Origin: Gonatopus flavifemur
Lineage: Eukaryota > Arthropoda > Insecta > Hymenoptera > Dryinidae
Direction: 5' to 3'
NCBI GenBank assembly: GCA_018340375.1
Contig: JAFFJZ010000014.1
Span: 2,604,001-2,668,000 of the forward strand
Length of the DNA: 64,000 nucleotides
A program made the position numbers and the translations under genes. Below, in pieces: positions 12,614 to 23,181 of this stretch (positions within the stretch are counted from its first letter, which is position 1; each line of letters opens with the position of its first letter). Under the pieces are notes generated by a model. It saw only the letters and a list, made by a program, of their open reading frames with translations. It was not told the DNA's origin and made no database searches.

Positions 12614-13087
12614 TTATACAAAAGAAATTCTTCTTGCTTTTACACTGGCAAAGTCTTTCAAAACTTCAGTTAAGTCCAAGTCTTCTGCCAGTTTGTGCTC
12701 TATGGAAATGATTGCTAGTCCATTCAAACGGCTTTGAGATATCGTGGAGCGCAAGGACGTTTTCACCAATATCAATTTTGAGAAACTTCTTTCTGCACTC
12801 GCTACCGTCATAGGAAGAGTCAGCAAAATCCTCAAAGCTATGGCCGCATTTGGAGCGAAATTGTGCCGCGTAATGAATTGAAGAGTATCGATGGGACTAT
12901 TTCTAGGCTGCATAAGCGTAGAAACTACTTTCAATTCATCTCGAAGTTCTGCTGCACTGATATCACTCACCGAGTCCTTCTTCAAGATGTGGGAAAGTTT
13001 TTCGCATTTTGCTGTTAATGCTTCGGTTGACATTCCTTTGATAGTGCTCACATCATACAGGAAATCAAAATAATTACTATGATTCAA
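12614..13087 (-). pseudogene. C-terminal hAT transposase fragment
   Basis: About 157 residues resembling the end of zinc finger MYM-type 1-like hAT transposases. The dimerisation block is clear: AIALRILLTLPMTVASAERSFS followed by KLILVKTSLRSTISQSRLNG and IEHKLAEDLDLTEVLKDFA. It ends with a stop at 12614. The catalytic core and zinc finger are missing, so the element cannot move itself. Confidence 0.9.
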
Positions 13088-13529
13088 TAGTCATCAAAGT
13101 AATCGTGATATAAAAAAATGCTCGTAGTTTTCTTAAGAATATCAAAATTTGGAATTCACTCGTTAACTTTCCTCTCATGTGGCGGATGATCGCTTTGAAA
13201 TAATGATTATAATTCTTGTGAAATTTAATTTTGACACTTCGTGTAATTTTCAGTTGGTGCTCATTGGAAATAATAAGGATGAAGACAATAAATTTCCCAT
13301 CCACCCAAAGCATTTTTTTTCGAGAACTCGAATGGAATTGTCTGAAAATTTTTTTGAACTAATCAATTCATAAGAAGTTCTAAAAACAGTCTGTTTTGAC
13401 CCTTAAACGGTAACACCACTCAAAATCACGTCAACCGTACATCCCGGTCTAACAGTATGTGGGACCGGTATTACTGTTTGAAGGTTAGAAGTTCGTAAAT
13501 TGCTCTACTAAATATTTCTATTCTGAGGC

Positions 13530-13790
13530 TCAAAGCAGAAAACATTTCACTGTTTAGTTACTGACATATTTATAGTTATATTTTAAATATATCATAGAAA
13601 AACATAAAGCACACAATACCACAGTTTAGAAAGAGTTTTTAATGCATTTATTTTCAATTCTCATAGTTCCAAATTGATTCATTATGAACTCTTTCTCAAC
13701 TGAAGTGTTGTGTGGGATATCATGTTGAATGCAACTTCAAATATCTCGCAAACTAAGTGATAAAATGTTTTCTGCTTTGAAGCTCAAACT
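13530..13790. repeat. Spaced inverted repeat inside hAT derivative 2
   Basis: TCAAAGCAGAAAACATTTCA near 13530 pairs with AAAATGTTTTCTGCTTTGA near 13760; the outer halves around gtttagtt/aactaag also pair. The 170-bp middle is not palindromic. It is probably a decayed MITE, without a clear target duplication. Confidence 0.5.
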
Positions 13791-14151
13791 GGAATAAGTT
13801 GAAAAAACATTGATGGAATTTTGAAATTTTTCTACTGAAATCCTAACTATAGGCCTCACTTGAACTGAACCATGATATAACATACACGTCAATGAGAATT
13901 GCCTACAATGAAGATCCAAGCGAAAATAATCATGCAAATGCCCCCTTGTAATTTGTATTATGGAAAGAATCTTTAATAGAAAAATATTTTCTCCCATTTT
14001 ATTCCAAATCACGTTTTATTGAGCCAGGGTATCCAGCGGTTATGGAATTTTAACGGAATGGGTCAATTACGTGGTTTGTTTGAAAAGAAGAACCAATAAA
14101 ACAAACGACAAAATTCCAGATTCAAACACCCTGATTGAACTCATAAAAGGG

Positions 14152-14298
14152 CAGGGATGGGCACTTTTGTACTCCCGGAATACTTTTACTGGGAGTACTT
14201 TTTTCTCTTGTGTAAAATGTCTTCATGCCTTCATATGAGGTCAAAAAAAAATTACTCCCAGTAAAAGTATTCCGGGAGTACAAAAGTGCCCATCCCTG
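14152..14298. mobile_element. 147-bp palindromic hAT MITE (CAGGGATGGGCA ends)
   Basis: Arms of about 45 bp, CAGGGATGGGCACTTTTGTA inward, are nearly perfect inverses around a short middle. The flanking 8 bp are taaaaggg and tgaacggg, an imperfect duplication (6 of 8). It is nested in hAT derivative 2. Confidence 0.8.
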
Positions 14299-14717
14299 TG
14301 AACGGGTTGAACTTTCCTTGCTTCTCCCTATGAATAATCATCATCATCATGAAGTAATCAGTCCCATAGCTGGTTTGATGAAATCCTCCAATCCTCTCTA
14401 TTACCCGCCAAACAAACATTTAATTTCTACATATCTACGACAGCTCTTGTCTTGTATAATTTGTTTCATATAACTGAATCTAGGTCTACCTTTACAAGTT
14501 TTACCACTCATTTCCCTTTCCAATATTGTTTCCAATAAACTATCATGTCGTAATGTATGTCCTATCAAATGAATAATGATCGGCCTAGTGAAAATGGCTT
14601 GTGCTAAGAAGTGTGAGATCAATTCGAGATCAGGATAAAAAATCTGTCTTAGACTCTGCCACCCCCCTAAGTTTGCCGCCCTGATCGCCCTGCCCTGACG
14701 CCGGCCCTGTACCAGCC

Positions 14718-15117
14718 AATCTTTGAGTGGACAACGGATGAATCGAATTGCCATTTATTGTGAGAATTCCATCGCAGTACTGCGATCTACCACGGATCCG
14801 AAGTCAAACAAAGTTCTATCGATACTGGCACAGTATCATATTTCTATTGTAAAATAGAAGTATTGAAGTAAGTATTGATTATGAGTGTATTACATTTTTA
14901 TTGTAAGTGTTCTAAATTGTTATGGAACCTGGTTCTTTACTGGGACAGTCTTGTCACATCGGAACAGTGATGTCGCCAGGAGATTTATTCCAAATCCAAT
15001 CAATCACCGATTCTGTGATGGAGCGATGTTCTATCGATACTGTTAGAATGTCGTATTTGTATGTACTCCAGAGTGTGATCACCTTCGTTTCAGTACCGGC
15101 GTACTCTCTAAATTTTC
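14718..15117. other. Intron sequence with no recognised content
   Basis: No gene or clear repeat. A phrase like ttctatcgatactg occurs twice (near 14815 and 15030), which may be an old duplication. Confidence 0.4.
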
Positions 15118-16330
15118 AAGAGTGAAATTCCCACTCCCAATTTGGGGTGAATTGTGCGTTCACTCTTTAAGAGCGATAAAATCACTCCAATAAAGTGAAT
15201 CCCTTCACTTTTTCAACTAGAGCGCAAACTGTCACTCGTAATTGAACATTGATTTATACTTCACCCGTTTGAAGATTGAAAATACTACCTTTCTTAGAGT
15301 GAAGTATCCAAGTTTATTTATATTCAATCGACGCTTCAAAATTATTTGCAAACTCAACGTCTTTTGAGTTGCGTTTTTTTATTCTGATGTGGATACGTAT
15401 ATATCGATAACATATGTGGAATCTTTGTGATTGTATAAAAAATTGGGATATATTTTATTAAAAAACATTTTCTCACTTCTGAGAATATTTATTCCTTGAA
15501 GAGTTAAAAATTTCATCAACGCATCTGAGTCATGGAGTGCTTCCTATAGAATACCAACAGAATACATACATGTGAAATATTAAAATATATTGAAAGATAT
15601 AAAGTATTGAATCTTTAATAAATGAATATGATTATCAGTTTAAAATTTTTCATGATTGAATAAATTATCCCTGGTTTAAAGAATCCATTGAATCTGACAA
15701 ATGAAATTCAATGAGATTTGGTCAGAACATTGTCCAAGTTTAATCGTAATTTAGTGAGTTTTGGCCAGATTCACATGAAAGTTTTGACCAAATCTCATTG
15801 AAAAATCACCGGTGAGATTTGGTCAGAACATTGTTCACGTTTAATTGTAATTCAATGAGAATTGGTCAGGATCATTGGGTTCTTTTAACCAGATTTGAAA
15901 TTCTTGTGTCTAGGTGCATAGGATCCGAGTCAGTGATCTCAGAATGCGGGAGCTAGCGGCCCCCACCACGCGATCTGTGGGACACTAATACTGTTTCACC
16001 GCGTGCCCGTGTGCACAGAGAAAGTCTATATTCTAGACTCCTGTCTTTCTCATACGGACGCGCGGTGAGACGGTGTTAGTGTCCCACCGACCGCGTGGTG
16101 GGGGCCGCTAGCTCCCGCATTCTGAGATCACTGATCCGAGTACAGAATTTTATTTCTACACACGGCCTTCCCTGGTGAAGCAAAACGATAGAAACCGATT
16201 GAACTTTAATTGTTTTCCATCATTTTTTTCAGGGTCATTTGAGATTATAATAATAATTCTGTATGAAAATTGAGGTTATATAACCTATGCACCGAGACAC
16301 AAGAAATTCAATCATGAAAAATTTCAAACT
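15118..16330 (+). repeat. One arm of a foldback element family
   Basis: Starts with a module of about 255 bp rich in CACTC/GAGTG words (15118-15372). It continues through ttattaaaaaacattttctcac and a repeated phrase, gaattcaatgagatttggtcaga, to ggatccgagt and ctacacacggccttccctggt. The same order occurs inverted at 57000-58076 and in part directly at 56430-56990. The second arm is absent here. A later hAT MITE (15931-16133) interrupts it. Confidence 0.75.
15931..16133. mobile_element. 203-bp GC-rich palindromic hAT MITE
   Basis: Ends CAGTGATCTCAGAATGCGGG and its inverse, arms of about 90 bp around gtctatattctagac, and a perfect 8-bp duplication ATCCGAGT at 15923-15930 and 16134-16141. Its GC content is far above the surroundings. 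Uninterrupted relatives of the target (ggatccgggtaccg near 56820, inverted near 57165) confirm the insertion point. Confidence 0.93.
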
Positions 16331-16594
16331 ACCTGAGTCAAAATATCTGAAAGAACCGAAAGATTTTTGAAGTAAATGTTTTCAAATTACATAGGAGCTC
16401 TTCCGACTACTCTCGAACCAAGATTTGACACATGTAAGGAGTTTCAAATCACTTGGGATTTTGTTCCGCATCACAGTTAATTTCGCCGACTTCCGCAATC
16501 CAGATGAAAAGAGTTGAAGTTTACTTACATAACACGTCGTTAAATAAGTCCCGAGACTACAAACGAAAACAACATTTTTTTTCAAAAATCATTT

Positions 16595-17639
16595 TTATTC
16601 ATCAATATAATCTCCTTTTAGAGTGATAAATTTTTTCCAACGGCTTTCCAACATTTCTATACCATGTTTATAGGATTCATCCTCTGCTTCAAAGTAGGCT
16701 TCAGTTTCGGCAATGACCTCCTCTTTCGAGCAAAATTTTTTTCCCCGGAGCATTTTTTTGAGATCAGCAAAGCACCAGTAGTCGCTGGGGGCTGAATCTG
16801 GCGAATACGGGGGGTGAGGAAGCCAATCAATGCCCAACTCGTTGAATTTTGCCATTGTTTTCATGGACTTGTGGCATGGTGCATTGTCTTGGTGAAACAG
16901 GATTTTTTCTTTTTCATGTGCGGTCGTTTCCTGCGATCTCTTCCTTCAAACGTACAAACAAGTCAATATAATAATCACTGTTGATCGATTTACCTTTTTC
17001 CAGGTAGTCAATGAAAATCACGCCATGTGTATCCCAAAAAACATACGCCATGACTTTGCCAGCAGACTGCCGCGTTTTTGGATGCTTTGTGCGGCTTTCG
17101 CCAGCCATGCACCACTCAGATGATTGCCGATTCGACTCCGGAGTGAGATGATGTATCCATGTTCCATCCATTGTCACGTATCGACGCAGGAAATCCTTTT
17201 TATTGCGAGTAAATAGCGGGGAACAGCTCTCTGAATCGTCGACTCGTTCCTGTTTTTGTTCCACTGAAAGCAATCGCGGCACCCATTTGGAAAAAACCTT
17301 TTTCGTGCTCAATTTTTCATGGAGAATCGTGAATACGCTTCCAGATGATATCTGTGTCATTTCTGCAATGTCACGGATCTTCATTTTGCGATTTTTCATG
17401 ACGATTTTTGACCCTCCACTCATATTTTCCGGCGTAACGGCTTCCAATGGCCTACCCGAACGTTCCGCATCGTTTGTGTCCATACGACCATGTTTAAACT
17501 CAGCATACCAACGACAAATCGTTGATTTGGATAGAGAGGAGTCCGGTTAAAGTTTTTCAAGCCATTCTTGGGCTTCTACGGTGTTTTTACCCATCAAAAA
17601 ACAATGTTTTATCAACACGCGAAACTCGCTTTTTTCCAT
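16595..17639 (-). pseudogene. Mariner transposase copy A (SETMAR-like), broken
   Basis: Starts MEKSEFRVLIKHCFLMGKNT at 17639. A TAC-to-TAA change gives an in-frame stop at 17547-17549, within the first helix-turn-helix (the other copy has Tyr there). Downstream blocks include DIAEMTQISSGSVFTIL, FSKWVPRLLSVEQ, the first catalytic Asp in VTMDGTWIHH (the usual Glu after it is Gly), VFWDTHGVIFIDYL, HQDN in a shifted frame, and HPPYSPDSAPSDYW with the third Asp. A frameshift before the second Asp makes the frame end GNDRT-stop, and a shorter A-run just after it adds another shift. It ends GDYIDE at 16595. Not functional. Confidence 0.92.
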
Positions 17640-17877
17640 TTTTCAAACAAATCAAGAAGTGACTTTACCCTAACCTCGATAACTCTGCTGTTTGTGGTCC
17701 GATCGACGTGAAATAGTTCCGAGACTAACCCAGAGATGGTGCTAGTAGTACCAAACTGGCCAGTTTCCCTAGAGTACGAACCTTCACATGGAACGTATAC
17801 AAATTTCACGTCGATCGGACCACAAACAACAGAGTTATCGAGGTTAGAGTAAAGTCACTTTGTAATTTGTTTGAAAA

Positions 17878-18925
17878 ATGGAAAAAAGCGAGTTTCGCGT
17901 GTTGATAAAACATTTTTTTTGTAATGGGTCAAAACACCGTAGAAGCCCAGCAATGGCTTGAAAAACGTTACCCGGACTCCTCTCCATCCAAATCAACGAT
18001 TTGTCGTTGGTATGCTGAGTTTAAACATGGTCGTACAGACACAAACGATGTGGAACGTTCGGGTAGGCCATTGGAAGCCATTACACCAGAAAATGTGAGT
18101 GAAGTGTTAAAAATCGTAATGAAAAATCGCAAAGTGAAGGTCCGTGACATTGCAGAAATGACACAGATATCATCTGGAAGCGTATTCACGATTCTCCATG
18201 AAAAATTGAGCACGAAAAAGGTTTTTTCCAAATGGGTGCCGCGATTGCTTCCAGTGGAACAAGAACAGCAACGAGTCGACGATTCAGAAAGCTCTTTCCC
18301 GATATTGACTCGCAATAAAGAGGATTTCCTGCGTCGATACGTGACCATGGATGAAACATGGATACATCATTTCACTCCGGAGTCGAATCGGCAATTATCT
18401 GAGTGGCGCATGGCTGGCAAAAGCCGCCCAAAGCATCCAAAAACGCAGCAGTCTGCTGGCAAAGTCATGGCGTATGTTTTTTGGGATACACATGGCGTGA
18501 TTTTCATTGACTACCTGGAAAAAGGTAAATCGATCAACAGTGATTATTATATTGACTTGTTGGTAAGTTTGAAGGAGGAGATCGCAGGAAACGACCGCAC
18601 ATGAAAAAGAAAAAAATCCTTTTTCACCAAGACAATGCACCATGCCACAATAATGTCCATGAAAACAATGGCAAAATTCAACGAGTTGGGCTCTGATTGG
18701 CTTCTCCACCCCCTGTATTCGCCAGATTCAGCTCCCAGCAACTACTGGCTCTTTGCTGGTCTCAAAAAATGCTCCAGGAAATTCGGCTCGAAAGAGGAGG
18801 TCATTGCCGAAACTGAAGCCTATTTTGAAGCAGAGGATGAATCCTTCCATAAACACGGTATAGAAATGTTGGAAAGGAGTTGGAAAGATTGTATCACTCT
18901 AAAAGCAGATTATATTGATGAATAA
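17878..18925 (+). pseudogene. Mariner transposase copy B (SETMAR-like), broken
   Basis: ATG 17878 starts MEKSEFRVLIKH, then a one-base gain in a T-run shifts the frame; the correct frame resumes at about 17924 (MGQNTVEAQQWLEKRYPDSS). WVPRLLPVEQ and the first catalytic Asp (VTMDETWIHH) are intact. The same GNDRT-stop frameshift as copy A lies at about 18590-18603. The HQDNAPCH block is open in another frame, and a further shift leads to the C-terminus, where the third catalytic Asp is Asn (APSNYW). It ends ADYIDE at 18925. Frame breaks and the Asp-to-Asn change both rule out activity. Confidence 0.92.
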
Positions 18926-18987
18926 AAATGATTTTTGAAAAAAATGTTGTTTTCGTTTTTAGTCTCGGGACTTATTGAACGACGTGT

Positions 18988-19657
18988 TAATGGCTTCAAA
19001 TTATCTGGGCGCACTTTGAGTGCCAATCTACTTCCGCTCACTCATGAAAAATCGGAAACAAAATTTTGACAAATGTTTCCGCATCTTGTCACTAGGTTAA
19101 CTTTTGCGAGTTCACGTTAAAACCCAAACTAAATACTTCCGTACATTTCAACTCTATTTCCGCGCCTATCATTTTGGGGAACAGTTACGATTAGTATACA
19201 TATAATGATTTCAAATCATTTTGGAACAGTTTGCGTCTCTTTGTACTTCGGTTTACGTATTGCGAAAAATCGGAAACTTTGATAAATGTTTCTGCACTGA
19301 GAAAAATGAAATGTGAAAATAACCTCTATTTCGTATATTTTTCACCCGTCAAATAATGAAAACTGAAGCCAGCCTTTCAAAAGTTAAAAGTATATCTTCA
19401 ATGTTGAATTTCACCGTACATTCTGTTTGATTCACCAAAAAGATGGTATTTATCACCTTGCTCATGGTAATAATACCCAAAATAATGTATTTTTTCACCG
19501 TCAAATACATTGCTATATTGAAAGATGATTTCTACAATGCAGATTTTTCTCCGTGTGCATCTCGCAGAAGTTGATCAGATCACACGACGCGTACAAATTC
19601 ATGAAAATTTTATTCCCGATTTTTCATAAGTAAACCTAAACAGATTATAACCCAAGA
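18988..19657. repeat. Repeat-rich spacer with a possible 261-bp MITE
   Basis: Two diverged copies of cgaaaaatcggaaac...gataaatgtttccgcat lie at about 19045 and 19265. From 19295 to 19555 the ends CACTGAGAAAAATGA and TTTTTCTCCGTG face each other, resembling other MITEs here, with weak internal pairing. A stretch at 19558-19650 recurs at about 21068-21160, on the other side of the next mariner. Confidence 0.45.
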
Positions 19658-19659
19658 TA

Positions 19660-20951
19660 CGAGGGTGGATTGATAAGTTTCCGGCCTGACCAAGAAAAAC
19701 AACGTTTTTAAGAATTTTTTTTTTTTTATTTCTCAACATAATCTCCTCCAAAGCTGATACATTTCTCATAGCGGTGTTCTAGTCTAGTAATGCCATCTCT
19801 ATAGACTGATTCGTCAAGCTCCTCAAAATACCCATTTACAGCTTCGATTACTTCTTCATTGTCCGCAAATCTCTCACCGCCAAGCCATTTTTTGAGGTTA
19901 GGAAACAGATAATAGTCACTCGGGGCTAGGTCTGGAGAGTAGGGAGGGTGCGGCATTAATTCAAACTTCAGATCGTTGATTTTAGCCATCGCAACGATTG
20001 ACGTGTGCGCTGGTGCGTTATCGTGATGAAACAAGATTTTTTTCTTCGCCAGATGAGGTCGTTTAATTTTCACTTCGTGGCTCAAACGTTGCAATAAGTC
20101 TGCGTAGTATTGACCAGTGATAGTTTTACCCTTTTCAAGGTAATCAATGTATATAATACCTCTTGCATCCCAAAAAACAGTAGCCATAACCTTGTTCGCC
20201 GAAAAATTGTTTTTGCCTTCTTTGGAGTTGGTTCCCTGGTCCAATCCACTGTTTAGACTGTTCTTTGGTTTCAGGAGTGTAGTGGTGGACCCAAGTTTCG
20301 TCAACGGTTACGAATCGACGCAAAAATTCGCTTGGATTACGCTTATACAACGCCAAATTGGCGGTAGAAATGTTCTTTCGAATCAATTTTTGGTCGACTG
20401 TTAGCAAACGCGGCACCCATCTTGCACAGAGCTTTTCCATATACAAATGTTGGTGCAAAATATTTTGTACACGTTCATATGACATCTTACAGGTCTCAGC
20501 TATCTCACGAACTTTTAATCTGCGATCTTTCAGCACTATTTGATGGATTTTTTCGATCATATCTGGAGTTGTGACCTCAATGGGGCGTTCTGAGCGAGGC
20601 TCATCAGAGGTGCTCACACGACCCTTTTTAAACTCGGAAACCCACTGCTTAACGGTTGAATATGATGGGGAGGATGTCCCCAGTGTTGAGTCCATCTCTT
20701 CTTTAATTTCCTTCGGCGTTAACCCCTTCAAATGAAAGTATTTGATGACAGCACGATTTTCCAGCTTTTCCATTTTGACGAAGAACACAGAGGCGTCTTG
20801 GTCAGCGTGCTCTCAAAACTAAACTAACATGGCGATCGGACTGAAACTATAGCTACAAGCTATCTAAGGATGGTACTATAGAACGCCACCTCAAGGTAGG
20901 CCTAGTGGCGCCATCTCTTGGTCAGGCCGGAAACTTATCAATCCACCCTCG
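19660..20951 (-). mobile_element. Mariner element C, near-twin of the intact copy D
   Basis: Inverted ends start CGAGGGTGGATTGATAAGTT and match for over 30 bp, with TA on both sides (19658-19659 and 20952-20953). Length 1,292 bp. By eye it is almost identical over its whole length to 34545-35833, so both inserted recently. Confidence 0.95.
19726..20773 (-). pseudogene. Mariner transposase C, single frameshift
   Basis: Starts MEKLENRAVIKYFHLKGLTP and carries all expected blocks: WVSEFKKGR, RLKVREIAETCKMS, ARWVPRLLTVDQ, VTVDETWVHHYTPE (first Asp), VFWDARGIIYIDYLEKG, FHHDNAPAH (second Asp) and HPPYSPDLAPSDYYLF (third Asp). It ends GGDYVEK. One C is missing in the run near 20230 compared with copy D, so the frame changes after QWIGPG and the ORF falls into two overlapping pieces (20144 upward and 19726-20304). 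Otherwise it differs from copy D by only a few residues. Confidence 0.95.
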
Positions 20952-21355
20952 TATGTACCTAAGTCATTGGAAATCATCTATGCGGACATAAAAGTCAATT
21001 GCTCTAAAGCGTGTTCCTTCAGAAGTAGATCGAAAATAATTGGAAAGAGTTTTTCCAAGCCTGAACGGAATCTCGCGGAAGTTGATTACGTCATAAGACG
21101 CGTAAACATTCATCGAAATTTTATTTACGATTTCTCATAAGTAAACCTAAACAGATTATAATGAAAAGCGAATGGAATGAATGAATGAATGAATGAAATC
21201 ACTTTATTGAACATATGCTTGTTTGAAGTACATGAACAATGGGTGAGCTGGTCGCAACCATAACCTTTACGCATCACAGATTTAGCGCCATCTACCAATG
21301 CTAGTGACCGCGATGTTCAAAATACAAAATAGCTTATACTTCAAATTGTCTCTTA

Positions 21356-21630
21356 CACTGTGAAAAATTTGGATAGGAAACTTCCAAAGCAAAGTTTGGA
21401 AATCTTTTTTTCAAATATTTTTTAGTAGATTTACCAACAATTTTAGTGAATTTTCAAACAATTTTAGTAAATTGACAAACAATTTGTGTAAACGGACAAA
21501 CCTTATTTGGAAAATCGCTAAAATTGTTTGGAAAATTCACTAAAATTGTTTGTAAATCTACTAAAAAATATTTGAAAAAAAGATTTCCAAACTTTGCTTT
21601 GGAAGTTTCCTATCCAAATTTTTCACAGTG
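21356..21630. mobile_element. 275-bp palindromic MITE in the 3' region of element 1
   Basis: Starts CACTGTGAAAAATTTGGATA and ends with its perfect inverse. The arms stay nearly complementary to the centre, and TA flanks both sides (21354-21355 and 21631-21632). It carries repeated ACAAACAATTTTAGT-like words. It lies beyond the end of the pol coding sequence. Confidence 0.93.
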
Positions 21631-21639
21631 TAGTTAATA

Positions 21640-22581
21640 ATAAAAGAAAAACCAAAAATGTTTATTATTTTGAAATTAAATATAGTAAATCCTATGTTTA
21701 GTTTAGTATCACAGAGGTACTTATATAAAATGTCTAGTGCTTCCAACTTCTCAGATTTTATAATATCAATTACACTGACAATGTTTCTCAATCCTATTTT
21801 TTTTAACTCCCTCAAAAACTTTGGGCTTTCAAAGTTAAATTTAATACAATTAAATACAATATGATTAATATCTCGCAACACCTGAGTTTCCTCATCCGAA
21901 CACAAATTACAGAATGGTATATCAATATAATTTTTTCTCGCTAATGAAGCGTTTAAGTTATAATGATTCGCCCTTATCCTGCTGATAGTAACTATATACT
22001 TCCTAGGTCTATTAATATTTTTGAACCAAATAGTAGAAGATGCCTTGTAGTAATTATCAAAGTAGTGTGCACCTATATCTGAATTTGCTATCATTAACAT
22101 TTCAAATCTATTGTTTTCAATTATTTTCCACCTGATTTCTTCAAAATAGCCATTCCATGGGATTATAATGTTCTTGTTTGGTTCCATATCGGTAGCTTCT
22201 CTGACAATTCGTCGGCTAACTCATTCCCAACTATGCCCCTGTGTGCCGTTATCCACATAATTTGCAGTGAGCCTCCATTTCTCTTTGTGTACTTATAATT
22301 TTCATATAATTTCCTTCTAATAGATATGATATATGGGTGGAACTGATTTTTATCCTTGGAATTTATCAGGCATTTTAGGGCACTAAGTGAACCTGTCATT
22401 AGTAAATTATGATTACCATTCGGTAATATTATCTGATTCATTGCCTCAGCAATACCTATACACTCCAGAGTGAAAATGGTCCCGCTTTGACTAAAGCTTA
22501 TTTTTTGTTTTAAATTGAGTTCTTTTAAAAATACCGCCGCACCTGAGGCCTTTTCATCTTTGAAGACCGACCCATCAGTAT
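21640..22581 (-). pseudogene. Element 1 pol, RNase H and C-terminal part
   Basis: Read from 22581 downwards, the RNase H domain begins GSVFKDEKASGAAVF, directly after the TDG supplied from the other fragment at 37713. FTLECIGIAEAM carries the conserved Glu. The third acidic motif reads LLMTGSLSALKCL, where Asp is usual in the position now Gly. WITAHRGIVGNELADEL carries the His and last Asp. A frame change near 22165-22190 separates this from the C-terminal part, which holds the knuckle CNLCSDEETQVLRDINHIVFN followed by C. RNase H domains of this kind occur in the I, R1 and LOA groups; I cannot choose between them. Confidence 0.87.
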
Positions 22582-22751
22582 GTATGTATATTTATTTATT
22601 TCCGGCGCCTGCTTACCATGCTTGCAGGCGCCTCCATATACACTCTTCACATATCTTCTTAAAACTACTTTAGCCTACCACTTAACCTATCTCTCACTTA
22701 TTTCTACTGTTCACACATTCACACATTTCTCGCTTCCACGCTTCACACACG

Positions 22752-22753
<2 letters not shown>

Positions 22754-22798
<45 letters not shown>
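22754..22798. repeat. (GA)n microsatellite in the 3' region of element 2
   Basis: About 22 uninterrupted GA units, beyond the end of the element 2 coding region. Confidence 0.97.
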
Positions 22799-22801
<3 letters not shown>

Positions 22802-22861
22802 CTCCATACTTCATTCATCTGTCCATCCATTCCACGCATTCCCATCCCCCCCATAACCTTC

Positions 22862-23181
22862 TCACCTTTTTTCCTCCAGCCTACACATCCAATCCTCCCC
22901 ATTACCCTTCTCTCCCAAAATCTCCACAATCATTTCCCCCATCTGCCTCCCATCACCTTTAATACATACATCCAAAACGTGTTCCCACCTTTCCTCCTCC
23001 AACCCACATACCCTGCACTTCTTCTTATCCTCATTCTTTTCCCAATATTTTCCTCCTCTCATTTCATTCCCTAGCCTAAACCTCGCTATCCTCCTTCCTC
23101 TCCCCATTCTCCCGCCCTCGCTCAGATACTTTGGCAACCCCACTACCATCACCTCTTTATACCACCTATTATATCTTGATC
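22862..23181 (-). pseudogene. Element 2 ORF2, C-terminal end with zinc knuckle
   Basis: Continues the reading frame that stops at 28564 on the other side of the inserted long-inverted-repeat element. RWYKEVMVVGLPKYLSEGG precedes GRGRRIARFRLGNEMRGGKYW and the knuckle CRVCGLEEERWEHVLDVC (CX2C, His, Cys). It ends at the stop at 22862. It has no RNase H domain, unlike element 1. Confidence 0.85.

Larger units (their letters stand above)
12458..14709 (-). mobile_element. hAT deletion derivative 2
   Basis: Perfect 8-bp duplication TACCAGCC lies at 12450-12457 and 14710-14717. Ends read CAGGGCCGGCGCCAGGG on the left and CAGGGCCGGCGTCAGGG when the right end is inverted. The 2,252-bp element keeps only a C-terminal transposase fragment, and the remainder is non-coding with later insertions. 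It is distinct from the hAT at 4084-8804. Confidence 0.93.
16532..18987. mobile_element. Head-to-head pair of mariner copies flanked by one TA duplication
   Basis: Two copies of the same mariner family point away from a shared centre at about 17700-17810. Both outer ends are 3' ends with matching inverted sequence, ACACGTCGTTAAATAAGTCC from the left and ACACGTCGTTCAATAAGTCC from the right. TA lies directly outside each (16530-16531 and 18988-18989). The normal 5' inverted repeats were not recognised in the middle, which holds about 90 bp of other sequence. The pair may have moved as a single 2.46-kb unit. Confidence 0.75.
21168..22581 (-). mobile_element. Non-LTR retrotransposon element 1, 3' part
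   Basis: The minus-strand 3' end is a (TTCA)n tail at about 21168-21197, just after an AATAAA at 21202-21209. Upstream it encodes the end of a pol protein: RNase H and a CCHC-like knuckle. The 5' part continues at 37703. The split is flanked by the duplication CCATCAGTAT (22572-22581 and 37703-37712) made when element 2 inserted. I could not find a target duplication for element 1 itself. Confidence 0.88.
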
